Positions 1 to 9,700 of a stretch of 64,000 nt of DNA are shown here, one piece after another. The number at the start of each line of letters is the position of its first letter. The stretch's first letter is position 1. A program made the position numbers and the translations under genes. The stretch comes from Welwitschia mirabilis (Eukaryota; Gnetophyta; Gnetopsida; Welwitschiales). The stretch spans positions 295,746,439-295,810,438 of the forward strand of contig JBOZIK010000001.1 in assembly GCA_051453625.1 (NCBI GenBank). The letters are read 5' to 3'. Under the pieces are notes generated by a model that was given only the letters and a program-made list of their open reading frames with translations, searched no databases and was not told where the DNA came from.

Positions 1-736
1 GGTCGCCCAAGTGAAAACTTCGGTCGCTCCAATTTCTTACAGCTTTGTATCTGGTCGAACCCATTTGGGTCCAATCAATCCCATATGGATTCGGTCGACC
101 CCAGTCCGGTTGCCCGCTATAAAATCAGGTTGCCTGCTTGTCTTGATTAAAATCTTTCCAGTTTCCAGCATCAAGTCTAGTTGACCCCTTTATATGTCTG
201 GTCAGCCACATGACGATCGGCTTAGGAGTATCAGTTACATAGTGCTTAGGTCCAGTCGACCCCATCATAGGTCTGGTCGATCCCTTGACAATCAGTTCAG
301 GCATATTGTTCCTTGGTTCACAGATTCAGTCAACTTCATCATAGGTCCGGTCGACCCTTATTATTTAGTATAGGGATACCATTTATCAGGTTCTCAAATC
401 CAGTCAACCTTATAAAGGTTTGGTCGACTCCTTGTCATTTAGTTTAGGGAAACTGGTTCTCGAGGTTACAGGTTGAGTCGACCCCATTAGAAATCCGGTC
501 GACCTCGTTGGATGTAGTTCATTTTGTTTGTCTACTTCAGGTGTGGTTGACTTCTTGAAAATTTGGTCAACCCCTCAAGAGGGTAAAAGAACTGACAGGT
601 TGCTAGTGTTCAAAATTCAATGGTTTTGGTTTTATCTTTTGACCTGTAAGTAATTAACATCTTTTGCGTAAGATACACAAAATTTGTTATACAGAAAACA
701 TTAGTTTGACATTAATTGGCAAAACATAATCTAACA
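1..736 (-). mobile_element. Copia-type LTR fragment (truncated by window edge)
   Basis: Homologous to the LTRs at 28868-30384, 30794-31337 and 35540-36912. It shares the many degenerate copies of a GGTCGACCCC-like word, then the block that begins CCCCTCAAGAGGGTAA, then the end ACATAATCTAACA at 736. In the related element the LTR ends there and is followed by a polypurine-tract complement. Here no such tract follows, so this is a solo-LTR or fragment. Strand is given by analogy with the element at 28.9-36.9 kb. No coding capacity. Confidence 0.7.
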
Positions 737-1140
737 ACTAGGAGGTTTTAGGTATAATTAAATCATTCATTTAGGCAATTGTGGTGGTTGTATCTTCAAG
801 AGGAGATATGTTTGCTAAAAATTTCAAGTTCGACATCCTCCTTTACTTTTTCGAAATGGACCTCTTATGAGTAAACCATTTTGTAAACTTTACAATAACC
901 TTGTTGTAAGGAAGAAAGCATATGGTTTATTATCCCCCTCTTTGATGATGTCCATCTATTTTAAGACCTTTCTTTTATTTAATAGTTTAAATATTTTTAA
1001 ACTTATACTATTTTTTTTCTTGATAATAGAGGGAACACCCTCCTCCACTTGGGGGCAATAAGCAATGCAAGAGAGGTTAACTATTTGAATATACAACCCA
1101 TTAACCTTCTCCTAGATCAAATACTATTTATGATGGATGC
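737..1140. repeat. Interspersed repeat, copy A
   Basis: This stretch is closely repeated at about 3711-4120 in the same orientation. Both copies share the words GGCAATTGTG, TGGACCTCTTATGAGTAAAC and AAGCAATGCAAGAGAGGTT. In both places it runs directly into the ~244-bp repeat unit. Short ORFs inside (for example 867-1061) are low-complexity and differ between the copies, so I do not treat them as genes. Transposon class not recognised. Confidence 0.7.
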
Positions 1141-1871
1141 ATGAAAAAAGATGATGTATAAGGAAAACGATTAGTCCTTGGGTATCTAACTAGTTTCAAG
1201 TTAAACATGTCACATTTAATATAAGAAGGTGACTATCTACTTTAGAAGGAAGCATCAAATTTCTATTAAGATAATAACAAGGTTAACATTAAAGGATGCA
1301 ATACAAGATAATGTTATTCAAAAGCAAACTTTGCAAGGTAAATTTGACCAATTTTTACCCTTTAACGTTTTCAAAGTTTAAATATGAGAAAACGATGATG
1401 TACAAGGAAAACGATCGATTCTTATGTACCTAACTAGTTTCAACTTAAACATCTCACATCTCATATAAAGGGGTGACTATCTACTTTAGGAAGAAGTGCC
1501 GAATTTTAATTAAGATAATACGAAGGTTAACATTAAAGGATGAAACACAACATAACACTATTCAAAAGCAAACTTTGCAAGGTAAATTTGACCAATTTTG
1601 ACCTTTTTAACATTTTCCAAGTTTATTTATGAGAAAATGATGATGTACAAGGAAAACGATCAGTCCTTGTGTACCTAACTTGTTTCAACTTAAAGATGTT
1701 ACATCTCATATAAGGGGGTGACTATTTACTTTAGGAGGGAGCACCGAATTTCTATTAAGATAATACCAAGGTTAACATTAAAGGATGAAATACAACATAA
1801 TGCTATTAAAAGCAAACTTTATAAGGTAAATTTGACCAATTTTTACCTTCTTAATGTTTTCCAAGTTTAAA
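1141..1871. repeat. Three-unit ~244-bp tandem array
   Basis: Units begin at 1141, 1384 and 1629, with periods of 243, 245 and about 243 bp. Each opens with ATGARAAAANGATGATGTA, continues with CCTAACTNGTTTCAACTTAA, and closes with AATTTGACCAATTTT and a TTTTCCAAGTTTA-like end. Units differ by scattered substitutions and indels, so this is an old tandem amplification rather than a sequencing duplicate. A single further unit, split by an insertion, lies at 4121-4680. Confidence 0.85.
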
Positions 1872-1987
1872 TATGAAGTGGAATTTATTAATTCTTAATA
1901 GTGAGAATGCATAAAAGGTCATCGTAAGAACTCGTGTTCTTAAAACCATGTAAACCAAAAAGGGTAATTTTTTGCTAAATTGATAGG

Positions 1988-2313
1988 NNNNNNNNNNNNN
2001 NNNNNNNNNNNNNNNNNNNNNNNNNNNNNNNNNNNNNNNNNNNNNNNNNNNNNNNNNNNNNNNNNNNNNNNNNNNNNNNNNNNNNNNNNNNNNNNNNNNN
2101 NNNNNNNNNNNNNNNNNNNNNNNNNNNNNNNNNNNNNNNNNNNNNNNNNNNNNNNNNNNNNNNNNNNNNNNNNNNNNNNNNNNNNNNNNNNNNNNNNNNN
2201 NNNNNNNNNNNNNNNNNNNNNNNNNNNNNNNNNNNNNNNNNNNNNNNNNNNNNNNNNNNNNNNNNNNNNNNNNNNNNNNNNNNNNNNNNNNNNNNNNNNN
2301 NNNNNNNNNNNNN
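1988..2313. other. Assembly gap, 326 N
   Basis: Run of N between AT-rich sequences. Any reading frame crossing it is an artefact. Confidence 0.99.
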
Positions 2314-3710
2314 TCTCCTTCCTAATTTAAAACCCTAATAAGTATTACTTATTTACTTCTTTATAGTTATGGAACAATGATATCCCTTTGGGAATCCCAA
2401 ATCTTAACAACATTCAAAGTATTTTCAACTATGAGGATAATTTATTTAAAAGAATGGTCTATGAATGGAACCTATTCACAAATCACTTTGTTACAATAAA
2501 AATAGTTGATTTATGAAAACAAAACTTCATCTTCAAATCCTCTATTAATTACAAATTTTTCACTATAAAGCCTTTTGATGGGAGAATGTCTACAGAAAAA
2601 TACTGATTTATAGTCCTTTCTACCCACATCACCAAAACCTATAATCTTTCTCTCCCTTTGCATAGGAGTACTTCTCCTTAATTATAACAAGACGTCGTTT
2701 TAATTGGAAGACATAGTATGGCAATGAACGTTTTCGTCCTATAGGAGGAATGATGCCACAAATTTATTAGAGTATTTTTTGGGATTTAGTTATAACCTAA
2801 TTTAAACTTTCATTTACTTTTTATTACAATTCAGTCCCATGTTGATATTATAGCTCAACCTTAATAACCATGTGGAGTAAAGATGTAATATGTGACATGA
2901 TAGATGTTCCTCACATAATTATGATTGGAATGGAAATGCTAGATGGAACTCCCCAATCCTCCAAATTAGTAGAATGCCCTTATCCATGAAGATCTCTTTC
3001 TTTTAATACTGAGTATCAATGATCCAATTGTACCTACCCTCACAATTTCATTTAGGAAAATGGACGTAGCTTACTTTCTCTTACTTGAAAGACCAAAGGC
3101 AGGGGGCTCCATGCTTTAACTTCTTTGATCATTTGTCCTACTCCGATGCCTTTGCGCTAGCTCCCATCACTCTAAATCACATTCTAAAAGTCAAAGATTC
3201 TGAAACCTTATTAAACTCACAAAACCTCTTGACATGCCCAAATCTAATAGGTTTTCATTAATTTGTTATCTTAAGTCTTTTAACTTGAAGAAAAAGAAAG
3301 TCTTGCTTCAATAAGGGCATAACGTAAATCATAGTTATATTGTCAAAAATAAAGTTATGAAATGCAAATAAAATCTCAAAATAAACTGGAAAGTTATTTA
3401 GAGAAGACATAACATAGGCTTACCATACAAAGAATGACCACACAGAGAAAATACTTATAATCAAAGTAAATGCACACACGAAGGCTTTCAAATACCTAAA
3501 GGGTAAAATATGAATTCTATTTGGGTAGATTTGATATCAAAACTTAATCTTTGCTCTTTCATTGTTGAAACTTTATAATTTAGCTATCTTACTAATAGTA
3601 TTATCTTAAGTGGAGCTATCAATAAGTTTGTAGGCCAAAGGGTGGGATACTTATCTTCCATTCAACATGTTGTAGGTTCAACTTTTGGATGTTTTGCTTG
3701 ACACACTAAG
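2314..3710. other. AT-rich intergenic sequence, nothing recognised
   Basis: No ORF above about 60 codons, no recognisable domain and no clear repeat shared with the rest of the window. It lies between the two copies of the interspersed repeat, so it could be the internal part of an old element whose long direct repeats are 737-1871 and 3711-4680. No coding or priming sequences are visible to support that. Confidence 0.5.
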
Positions 3711-4680
3711 AGGCTTTAAGTATAATTAAATAATTCATTTAGGCAATTGTGATGGCTAAATCTTCGAGAGGAGAGATGCTTGCTAAAAATTTGAAGTTCA
3801 ACATCCTTCTTTATTTTTCCTAAATGGACCTCTTATGAGTAAACCATTTTGTAAACTTTACAATAACCTTGTTACAAGGAAGAGGGCATATGGTTTATTA
3901 TCACCCTCCTTGGTGATGTCCGTCTATTCTAAGACCTTTCTTTCATTTAATAGTTTAAATATTTTTAAATTTATACTATTATTATTTTTCGCATAACAGA
4001 GGGAATGCCCCTCTTCCATGTAGGGGCAACAAGCAATGCAAGAGAGGTTGACTATTTGAATATACAACCTGTTGACCTATTGACCTTCTCCTAGACCAAG
4101 TGCTATTTATGATGGATGCATGAGAAAAAGATGATGTACAAGGAAAACTATCAGTCCTTGTGTACCTAACTAGTTTTAACTTAAACATGTTACCTCTCAT
4201 ATAAGGGGTTGATTATCTACTTTAGGAGGGAGTGCCAAATTTCTATTTTGGCTGAGAGGCCATTCCCAGTCAGTGATTTGTCCTGGATAGTGTTACGGCT
4301 ATTTTTTAAAAATTTTATTTTTAGCTAAAAAACTTATAAAACATCAAACTTACTTTGGAAACAGTAGAGGTAATAAATGTTGAAACAACAATTCTAATAA
4401 ATCTTGAAACAGCAAACCTTAATTTCTTTTAAAATATTTAGCCTCATAATTTTTGAAACGGTAAACCTAATTTCATGGGGCCATTTTCACCCTTTAAAAA
4501 GGGCTAAACAAATGCACACAATCAAATGGAAAACACTGATACAAATGGAAAATAAATATATATTTAAGCTAGTAAAATAATATCAAGGTTAACATTAAAG
4601 GATGAAATACAACATAATGCTGTTCAAACTTTGCAAAGTAAATTTGACCAATTTTTACCCTCCTAACGTTTTCCATAGAC
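3711..4680. repeat. Interspersed repeat, copy B, with one split ~244-bp unit
   Basis: Positions 3711-4120 match 737-1140 and 4121-4247 match the first half of the ~244-bp unit. The unit then breaks at about 4248 and resumes at about 4573 with a TAAAATAATATCAAGGTTAA-like continuation, ending near 4675. The 325 bp in between (4248-4572) are absent from the three units at 1141-1871 and therefore look like an insertion. No terminal inverted repeats or clear target-site duplication are visible. Confidence 0.7.
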
Positions 4681-4749
4681 ACAATCAAAATGGCAAAATA
4701 AACACAGGGTTAAAGTCAAATTTAAAATTACGACACTGTGGAAAATAGC

Positions 4750-4805
4750 CACGTGCACCTGTCGTATAGCTCTAGAAAGGCATGTGATTCATCACCGTGA
4801 CGTCA
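4750..4805 (+). promoter_or_regulatory. Putative CSI promoter bZIP/bHLH sites (G-box and TGACGTCA palindrome)
   Basis: A perfect G-box CACGTG lies at 4750-4755 and a perfect palindrome TGACGTCA at 4798-4805. They are about 170-225 bp upstream of the donor site that ends the likely leader exon at 4973. G-boxes bind plant bZIP and bHLH factors, and TGACGTCA is the TGA/bZIP core. An AT-rich block (about 4940-4965) could serve as TATA region, but the transcription start cannot be fixed from sequence. Motif presence is seen; a regulatory role is inferred from position. Confidence 0.4.
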
Positions 4806-4859
4806 TAAATTCCAAATGCCAAATAATATTTCCGAAACCGAAAATATTTTCTGGAGAAA

Positions 4860-4973
4860 ATGAAAAGAAAAGGTGAAGGAAGGAAACAACTGGGTTCTGG
4901 TTTTGATCGGTCATCTCCAGATAGTATCTCTGTCTTCGTTTATTTATTTAATTAAATATTAAAACAGGGTTTG
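4860..4973 (+). other. Probable 5' untranslated leader exon of CSI
   Basis: The start is approximate. The right edge is a strong donor, TTTG|GTAAGT, with GT at 4974. The matching acceptor TTTATTACAG| ends at 6628 after a pyrimidine-rich stretch, giving a 1,655-bp leader intron. GC content rises here and in the following 300 bp relative to the flanking repeats, as expected near a gene start. If transcription begins later, for example in the 5040-5300 segment, the leader would differ. Confidence 0.4.
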
Positions 4974-6628
4974 GTAAGTGAATCAGTTCCGTCCTTCGTT
5001 TCTGCTTTTTTTATTATTATATTGACTATATTTTCTGCTTTGTTTAATGTGTTCTTACAGCGTGCTTTTCGCCGTTTCTTCGCTGTCCGTGTGTGTACTT
5101 ATTTCTGCTTACGGACGATTATTTTCCGGACGGGTTTGTGCCGATCCGACGAAACGGAGCGCCTTCCAGTTCTCAGTCTTGTTGCTGACCATCAGATCTG
5201 GATGCAAATGCATGGCCTTTAGCATTCCTCTGGCTCCTTCAAGTTTTTCGATGACGAAGAGGAAATAGCCATTTTAATTGCTGTTGAAATCCGCTTCTTC
5301 GTTCGTTCGCTTGTTTCGACTTATCATCTTTCAGATCGCCGTTTTTCCTTTTCCCGTGGATTTTTAGAACTTTTGAGTGCATTGCAGGGCGGCGGCTAAG
5401 ATAGCAAGGGTTTAGGTTTAATACAACGCCTTTTTTACTCATTTTATGCATTTCCATCGATGGTTGAAGATCTGAGTAATCGAATTTAAGTGGAAACGAG
5501 TCTTTCAGTGTTTTTCTTCTGTCGCTTGTTTATTTGCTTTATGTTTGAAGCTAAAATCTTGAAATTTCTTTTCCTGGACGATAATCTTGAAATTTGAAGA
5601 TAACATCTTGAAAATCGAGGTTATAACTCAGTTAGTTGGACAATGCAACTTTGATTTTGGATTCTTTGAATGTAATTCTTGTCGAAGTTGCTTAAGTTTT
5701 CTTCCGATCCTCTGATTGCACTAACAGTTTGTTGTCTGTTTGATGCATGAATAGCAATCTCTTAGTCTAGATGAATGATAAGGTGAATTTTTCTTGATTC
5801 TTCTTTAAATGCAACATGCTTTGTCGTAACCATTTGTAATGGCTGCTTTTTATCATTTTCTTTTTTGGTGAAATAGGTGTCATTGTTATTGACTTCCGAT
5901 CTCTAAGTCTGCAAGGTTTCAGCATGATGTAGACATATAGTTGTTTTTTGGAAAACCTATTCTAATGTCAACATTTTCTAAGATCTTGCTGTATATGCTT
6001 CCATGCCTAAATGTCTGTTGTCAAACTGAATTTGATTCTTCTTTAACGATGGAGAAGCATTTCATGTATTGCGATATTGGGGAATGGTTAAAAAATAAAG
6101 TTGCTTGTTGAATTTGAAAGAAATGCAATGAACCTTATTAGCCATCCTTCTGCAACAACATTATGATCGTTCTGTCTTAATGTCCGCACCTCATTGTGTG
6201 GGTTTGGAATATTTGAAATTTACAGAAGTTAAGAAACAATTTGATCTTCGGATACAACTTTGCATGTCAGCGTTACCTTTTTTGATTTTGAAATTTGATA
6301 TTACGACACTTTGGATTTGCTATTGTTCGTATCCCTTTACATGAGAAACTCAGACTCCTGAGTGTTCTGGAAAGAATTAACATCCATGTTTTCTTCAAGA
6401 AAATAAGTGAGAACTGTTATATTCTCAGTGTATGTTTCAATACAGTTTTAGTTAAACCTGTTGCTCCCTTTTCCAAGTTCTAGCATTCATTACCTTTACG
6501 GAACAAAGAACATCCTTACACATCAAATATCATTTATTTCATTTGTGTTTCATCCATAAAAATCAGCAGTTTTTGCTGTTTAAAATGATTTTGTATTTCG
6601 TAACTTAATGCTTTTTCCTTTATTACAG
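4974..6628 (+). other. Leader intron of CSI
   Basis: Bounded by GTAAGT at 4974 and TATTACAG ending at 6628. It is T-rich like plant introns. The short ORFs inside (for example 4971-5222, 5047-5268 and 6295-6483) show no recognised domain. Leader introns are common in widely expressed plant genes. Confidence 0.45.
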
Positions 6629-6638
6629 AAATCAATAG

Positions 6639-6728
6639 ATGGTTCAGTTTTTGTATAAGCATACGATCAGCTCTTCCAATTTTGTTTTGGGTGGTCCAGC
6701 TGCAAACTGTATAGGGGAATACGCATAA
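6639..6728 (+). CDS. Upstream ORF in CSI leader, 29 codons
   Basis: An ATG at 6639 opens 29 codons that end at TAA 6726-6728, seven bases before the proposed main start at 6736. It lies wholly in the second exon (6629-6746), so it is present in the mature message if the leader intron is removed as proposed. The peptide begins MVQFLYKHTI and matches no conserved peptide uORF I know. A uORF this close to the main ATG would be expected to reduce initiation there. Whether it is translated is unknown. Confidence 0.35.
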   Translation: MVQFLYKHTISSSNFVLGGPAANCIGEYA

Positions 6729-6735
6729 ATCCCAT

Positions 6736-9700
6736 ATGCCAAAGCCGTAAGTCGACCTGATATTTAATCATGTACTTAAAGAGCTACTGAACTGAACATC
6801 GCTATTTTATTTTATGTGCTTCCTAATAATGCCTTTCCAATTTACAATAAATCTGACCTTGGTTCATGCATTAGAGGCTTGAATGGAGCTGTAAACATGG
6901 AAGAATCTGATGGTTCAGATGCAACTGTTGCACGTTTGCTTGAAAAGCTGTTTTCAAACTCATCTACAGCGTGCCAAAAGGAGAGAGCCACACAAGAACT
7001 TCTGGAGTTTGCAAAGAATGGCAAAGATGGCCTAATGTCAATATGTTCACATTCAAATGCAATTCCATTACTTCTTTCAGTTCTCAAATCTGGCACAATT
7101 TCTTCCAAAATCAATGTTGCCTCAATTTTAAGTTGTGTATGTAAGGAAGAAGATTTAAGAGTTAAAGTCCTGCTTGGAGGTTGCATACCCCCGTTACTTG
7201 GACTTTTAAAGATTGAATCAGTTGAAGCAAGAAAGGCAGCTGCAGAAGCGATTTATGCAGTGTCCCATGGAAATCCTGCTGATCAGGTTGGAAGTAAGAT
7301 ATTTGTCACTGAAAGCGTTGTTCCTTGCTTGTGGGAACAACTTCGTTCTAATTCCCAAGACAACTTGGTGGGCAGTCTTCTTAGTGGTGCACTAAGGAAT
7401 CTGTGCAATGACACGGAGCGCTTCTTGCAAGCAACACTCAAGGCCGATGGGGTTGAAATCCTAGTGAAATTGCTTTTCTCTGGAAATCCAAATGCGCAAG
7501 CGAATGCATCATTTTTACTGGCAAACCTTATTTCGGCTTCTGAAACTTGCAGCAAGAAAGTGTATGAAAATGATGCTGTTAAATCTCTTCTCAATCTTTT
7601 GGACCCTTGTATTGATATTTCTGTACGCACAGAAGCAGCTGGTGCTTTATTTGCTCTCTCTTCAAAACTTGCTAGTGCAAAAATATCCCTGGTAGATGCA
7701 GGAGCAATTCGAATTTTAATAAAGTCTATGTCAGGAATTGCAAAGGAGTCTTCTCAAAAAGCTTGCTCAGCATTGCAAACACATTGTACGGGTACCTTGT
7801 CTAATATTTTTGGGGGCATGTCACATGTAGTTCTTAAACTTGCAGAAATGATTAAACGTTCTTCGAATGATTCTGAGCTTGCAGAAACAATTGGTGCTTT
7901 AGGTTATGCATTAAAGGTATTTAGTGAACCAGATACAGTATATTTGTTAAATTTAAAAGACTTGGAAGATTTGTTAATCAAGCAGCTAAAGCCATTCGTA
8001 CCCAAGCTGGTTAAAAGACCTGTATTTGAGGCCTTGTCTAGTTTGTATTGCAATTCCTGTCTGTGTGAAACCTTATCTCAGCCAAGAACAAAGAGCTTAC
8101 TTGTTGGATTGGTTACTTTGACTGATGCTGAAGTTCAAGAGGAGCTAACGTCTTCAATAAAAGTTCTTTCCACCACCCATTCAGATATTTGGGAGGCAAT
8201 CAACGGGCGACATGGTGTTCAGCTTTTAATATCTTTGCTAGGACTATCTACTTCCCTACAACAAGAATATGCTGTTGAATTACTTTCCATCATTTCTGAG
8301 GAAGTTGATGAAGGAAAATGGGCTATAACTGCTGCTGGTGGTATACCTCCTCTTGTTCAGCTTCTGGAATCAGGTTCTGATAAAGCAAAAGAAGGTGCAG
8401 CTATTGTCTTGAGAAATCTGTGCTCCCACAATGAAGATATTCGTGCTTGTGTTTTCAGTGCAGAAGCCCTCCCAGCTCTGATGCAGTTGTTGGGGAAATC
8501 CAATTTGAATGGCCAAAAAATTGCTGCAGAGTCTCTTAGACATCTTGTTCGAGAGGCACAGCCTAGTACTTTTGACAAGTTAAGAGCGTTGCTTTTGGGA
8601 GCGCATCCAGAGTCAAAGGTCTATGTGCTTGATGTGTGCAGCTTTATGATTTCACTTGCATCTTATGAGGATCTCTTACGGGAAGGAAGTGCTGCACAAA
8701 AGTGTTTCAAAACGGTCCTGCAAATGCTCAGTTCTTGTGATGAGGCCACCCAAGAGAATGCCGTGTCTTTACTTGCTGATGTGTTTGATGCTCGTAAGGA
8801 TATTTGCAAAGGATTTGGAGGACCTGAGATAATTGCCTCTTTGTGTGATTTGCTTAGATTCGGACCTGATCGCATCAAAGTTCAAGCAGCTCGAACACTT
8901 TCTGCTCTTTTCACATCTATCGAGTCCAATAAACACATGGCTTTTATCGCAAAAGAAACAATTAGTTCTTTATTTAATCTTGCAAAATCATCAACCTTGT
9001 ATGCTACAGAAGTTGGCATCACGGCTTTGGCTAATTTATTTCTAGACAAACAGGTTGCTCAGGAGGCTTGCACTGATGATATCATTCCAGCATTAACCAG
9101 AGTCTTGAGAGAGGGGTCTGTGAAAGGAAGATTGCATGCAGCAGCTGCAGTTCCTAGACTTGTGCAACATGGATTTGTGGATGATTCATTTATGAAGAGT
9201 ATCCATCGTCATGGCACTGCTCTTAGTCTCATTTCTCTACTTTCTCATAATAAGGAGAGGCCTGAGGTGACAGAAAAGGCACTGGAAGCACTATTGATGC
9301 TATCAAAACTGAATATGCAGGAGAAATCTAACTACTCTCTATGGACGCCTCTTATTGAAGGACACCAAAGCTTGGATCCATTTATTATGTGCTTAACGTG
9401 TGACATACCATCAATTCAAGAGAAAGCAATTAAAGTGCTTTCAAGATTGTGCGGTGATATCTCTGCTCTTCTTGGACATGTTATTGCATGGACACCTGAA
9501 TGTGTAAATTCATTGGGTTATTACATCATCAAGTCTTCTAGCTTGGAAGCTAAAATTGGAGCCGCCTCTCTTCTTCTTTGTGCTGTCAAGGATAGGGATC
9601 AGAAACAGAAAGTTTTGGCATATTTGAACCAGTCAAGGATTTTGAGCCATGTTATCAAGTGTCAGGTTCAGATGATAAAAATCAGTTCTGATGACATGGA

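Noticed and set aside
1-600. GTCGAC-rich region as satellite DNA
   Set aside because: Spacing is irregular and the same array sits inside LTRs elsewhere in the window, so it is part of a retrotransposon LTR, not a free satellite.
1141-1871. CRISPR-like array
   Set aside because: The period is ~244 bp with no short identical repeats and unique spacers, and the genome is a plant nucleus. It is an ordinary tandem repeat.
4971-5268. Overlapping small ORFs near the CSI leader as separate genes
   Set aside because: They lie in the proposed leader intron, one starts with a non-ATG codon, and neither shows a domain.
6816-6896. 27-residue N-terminal extension of the large CSI frame
   Set aside because: It begins with GTG, not ATG, and the residues show no similarity to CSI proteins. 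It is best explained as intron sequence before the acceptor at 6874.
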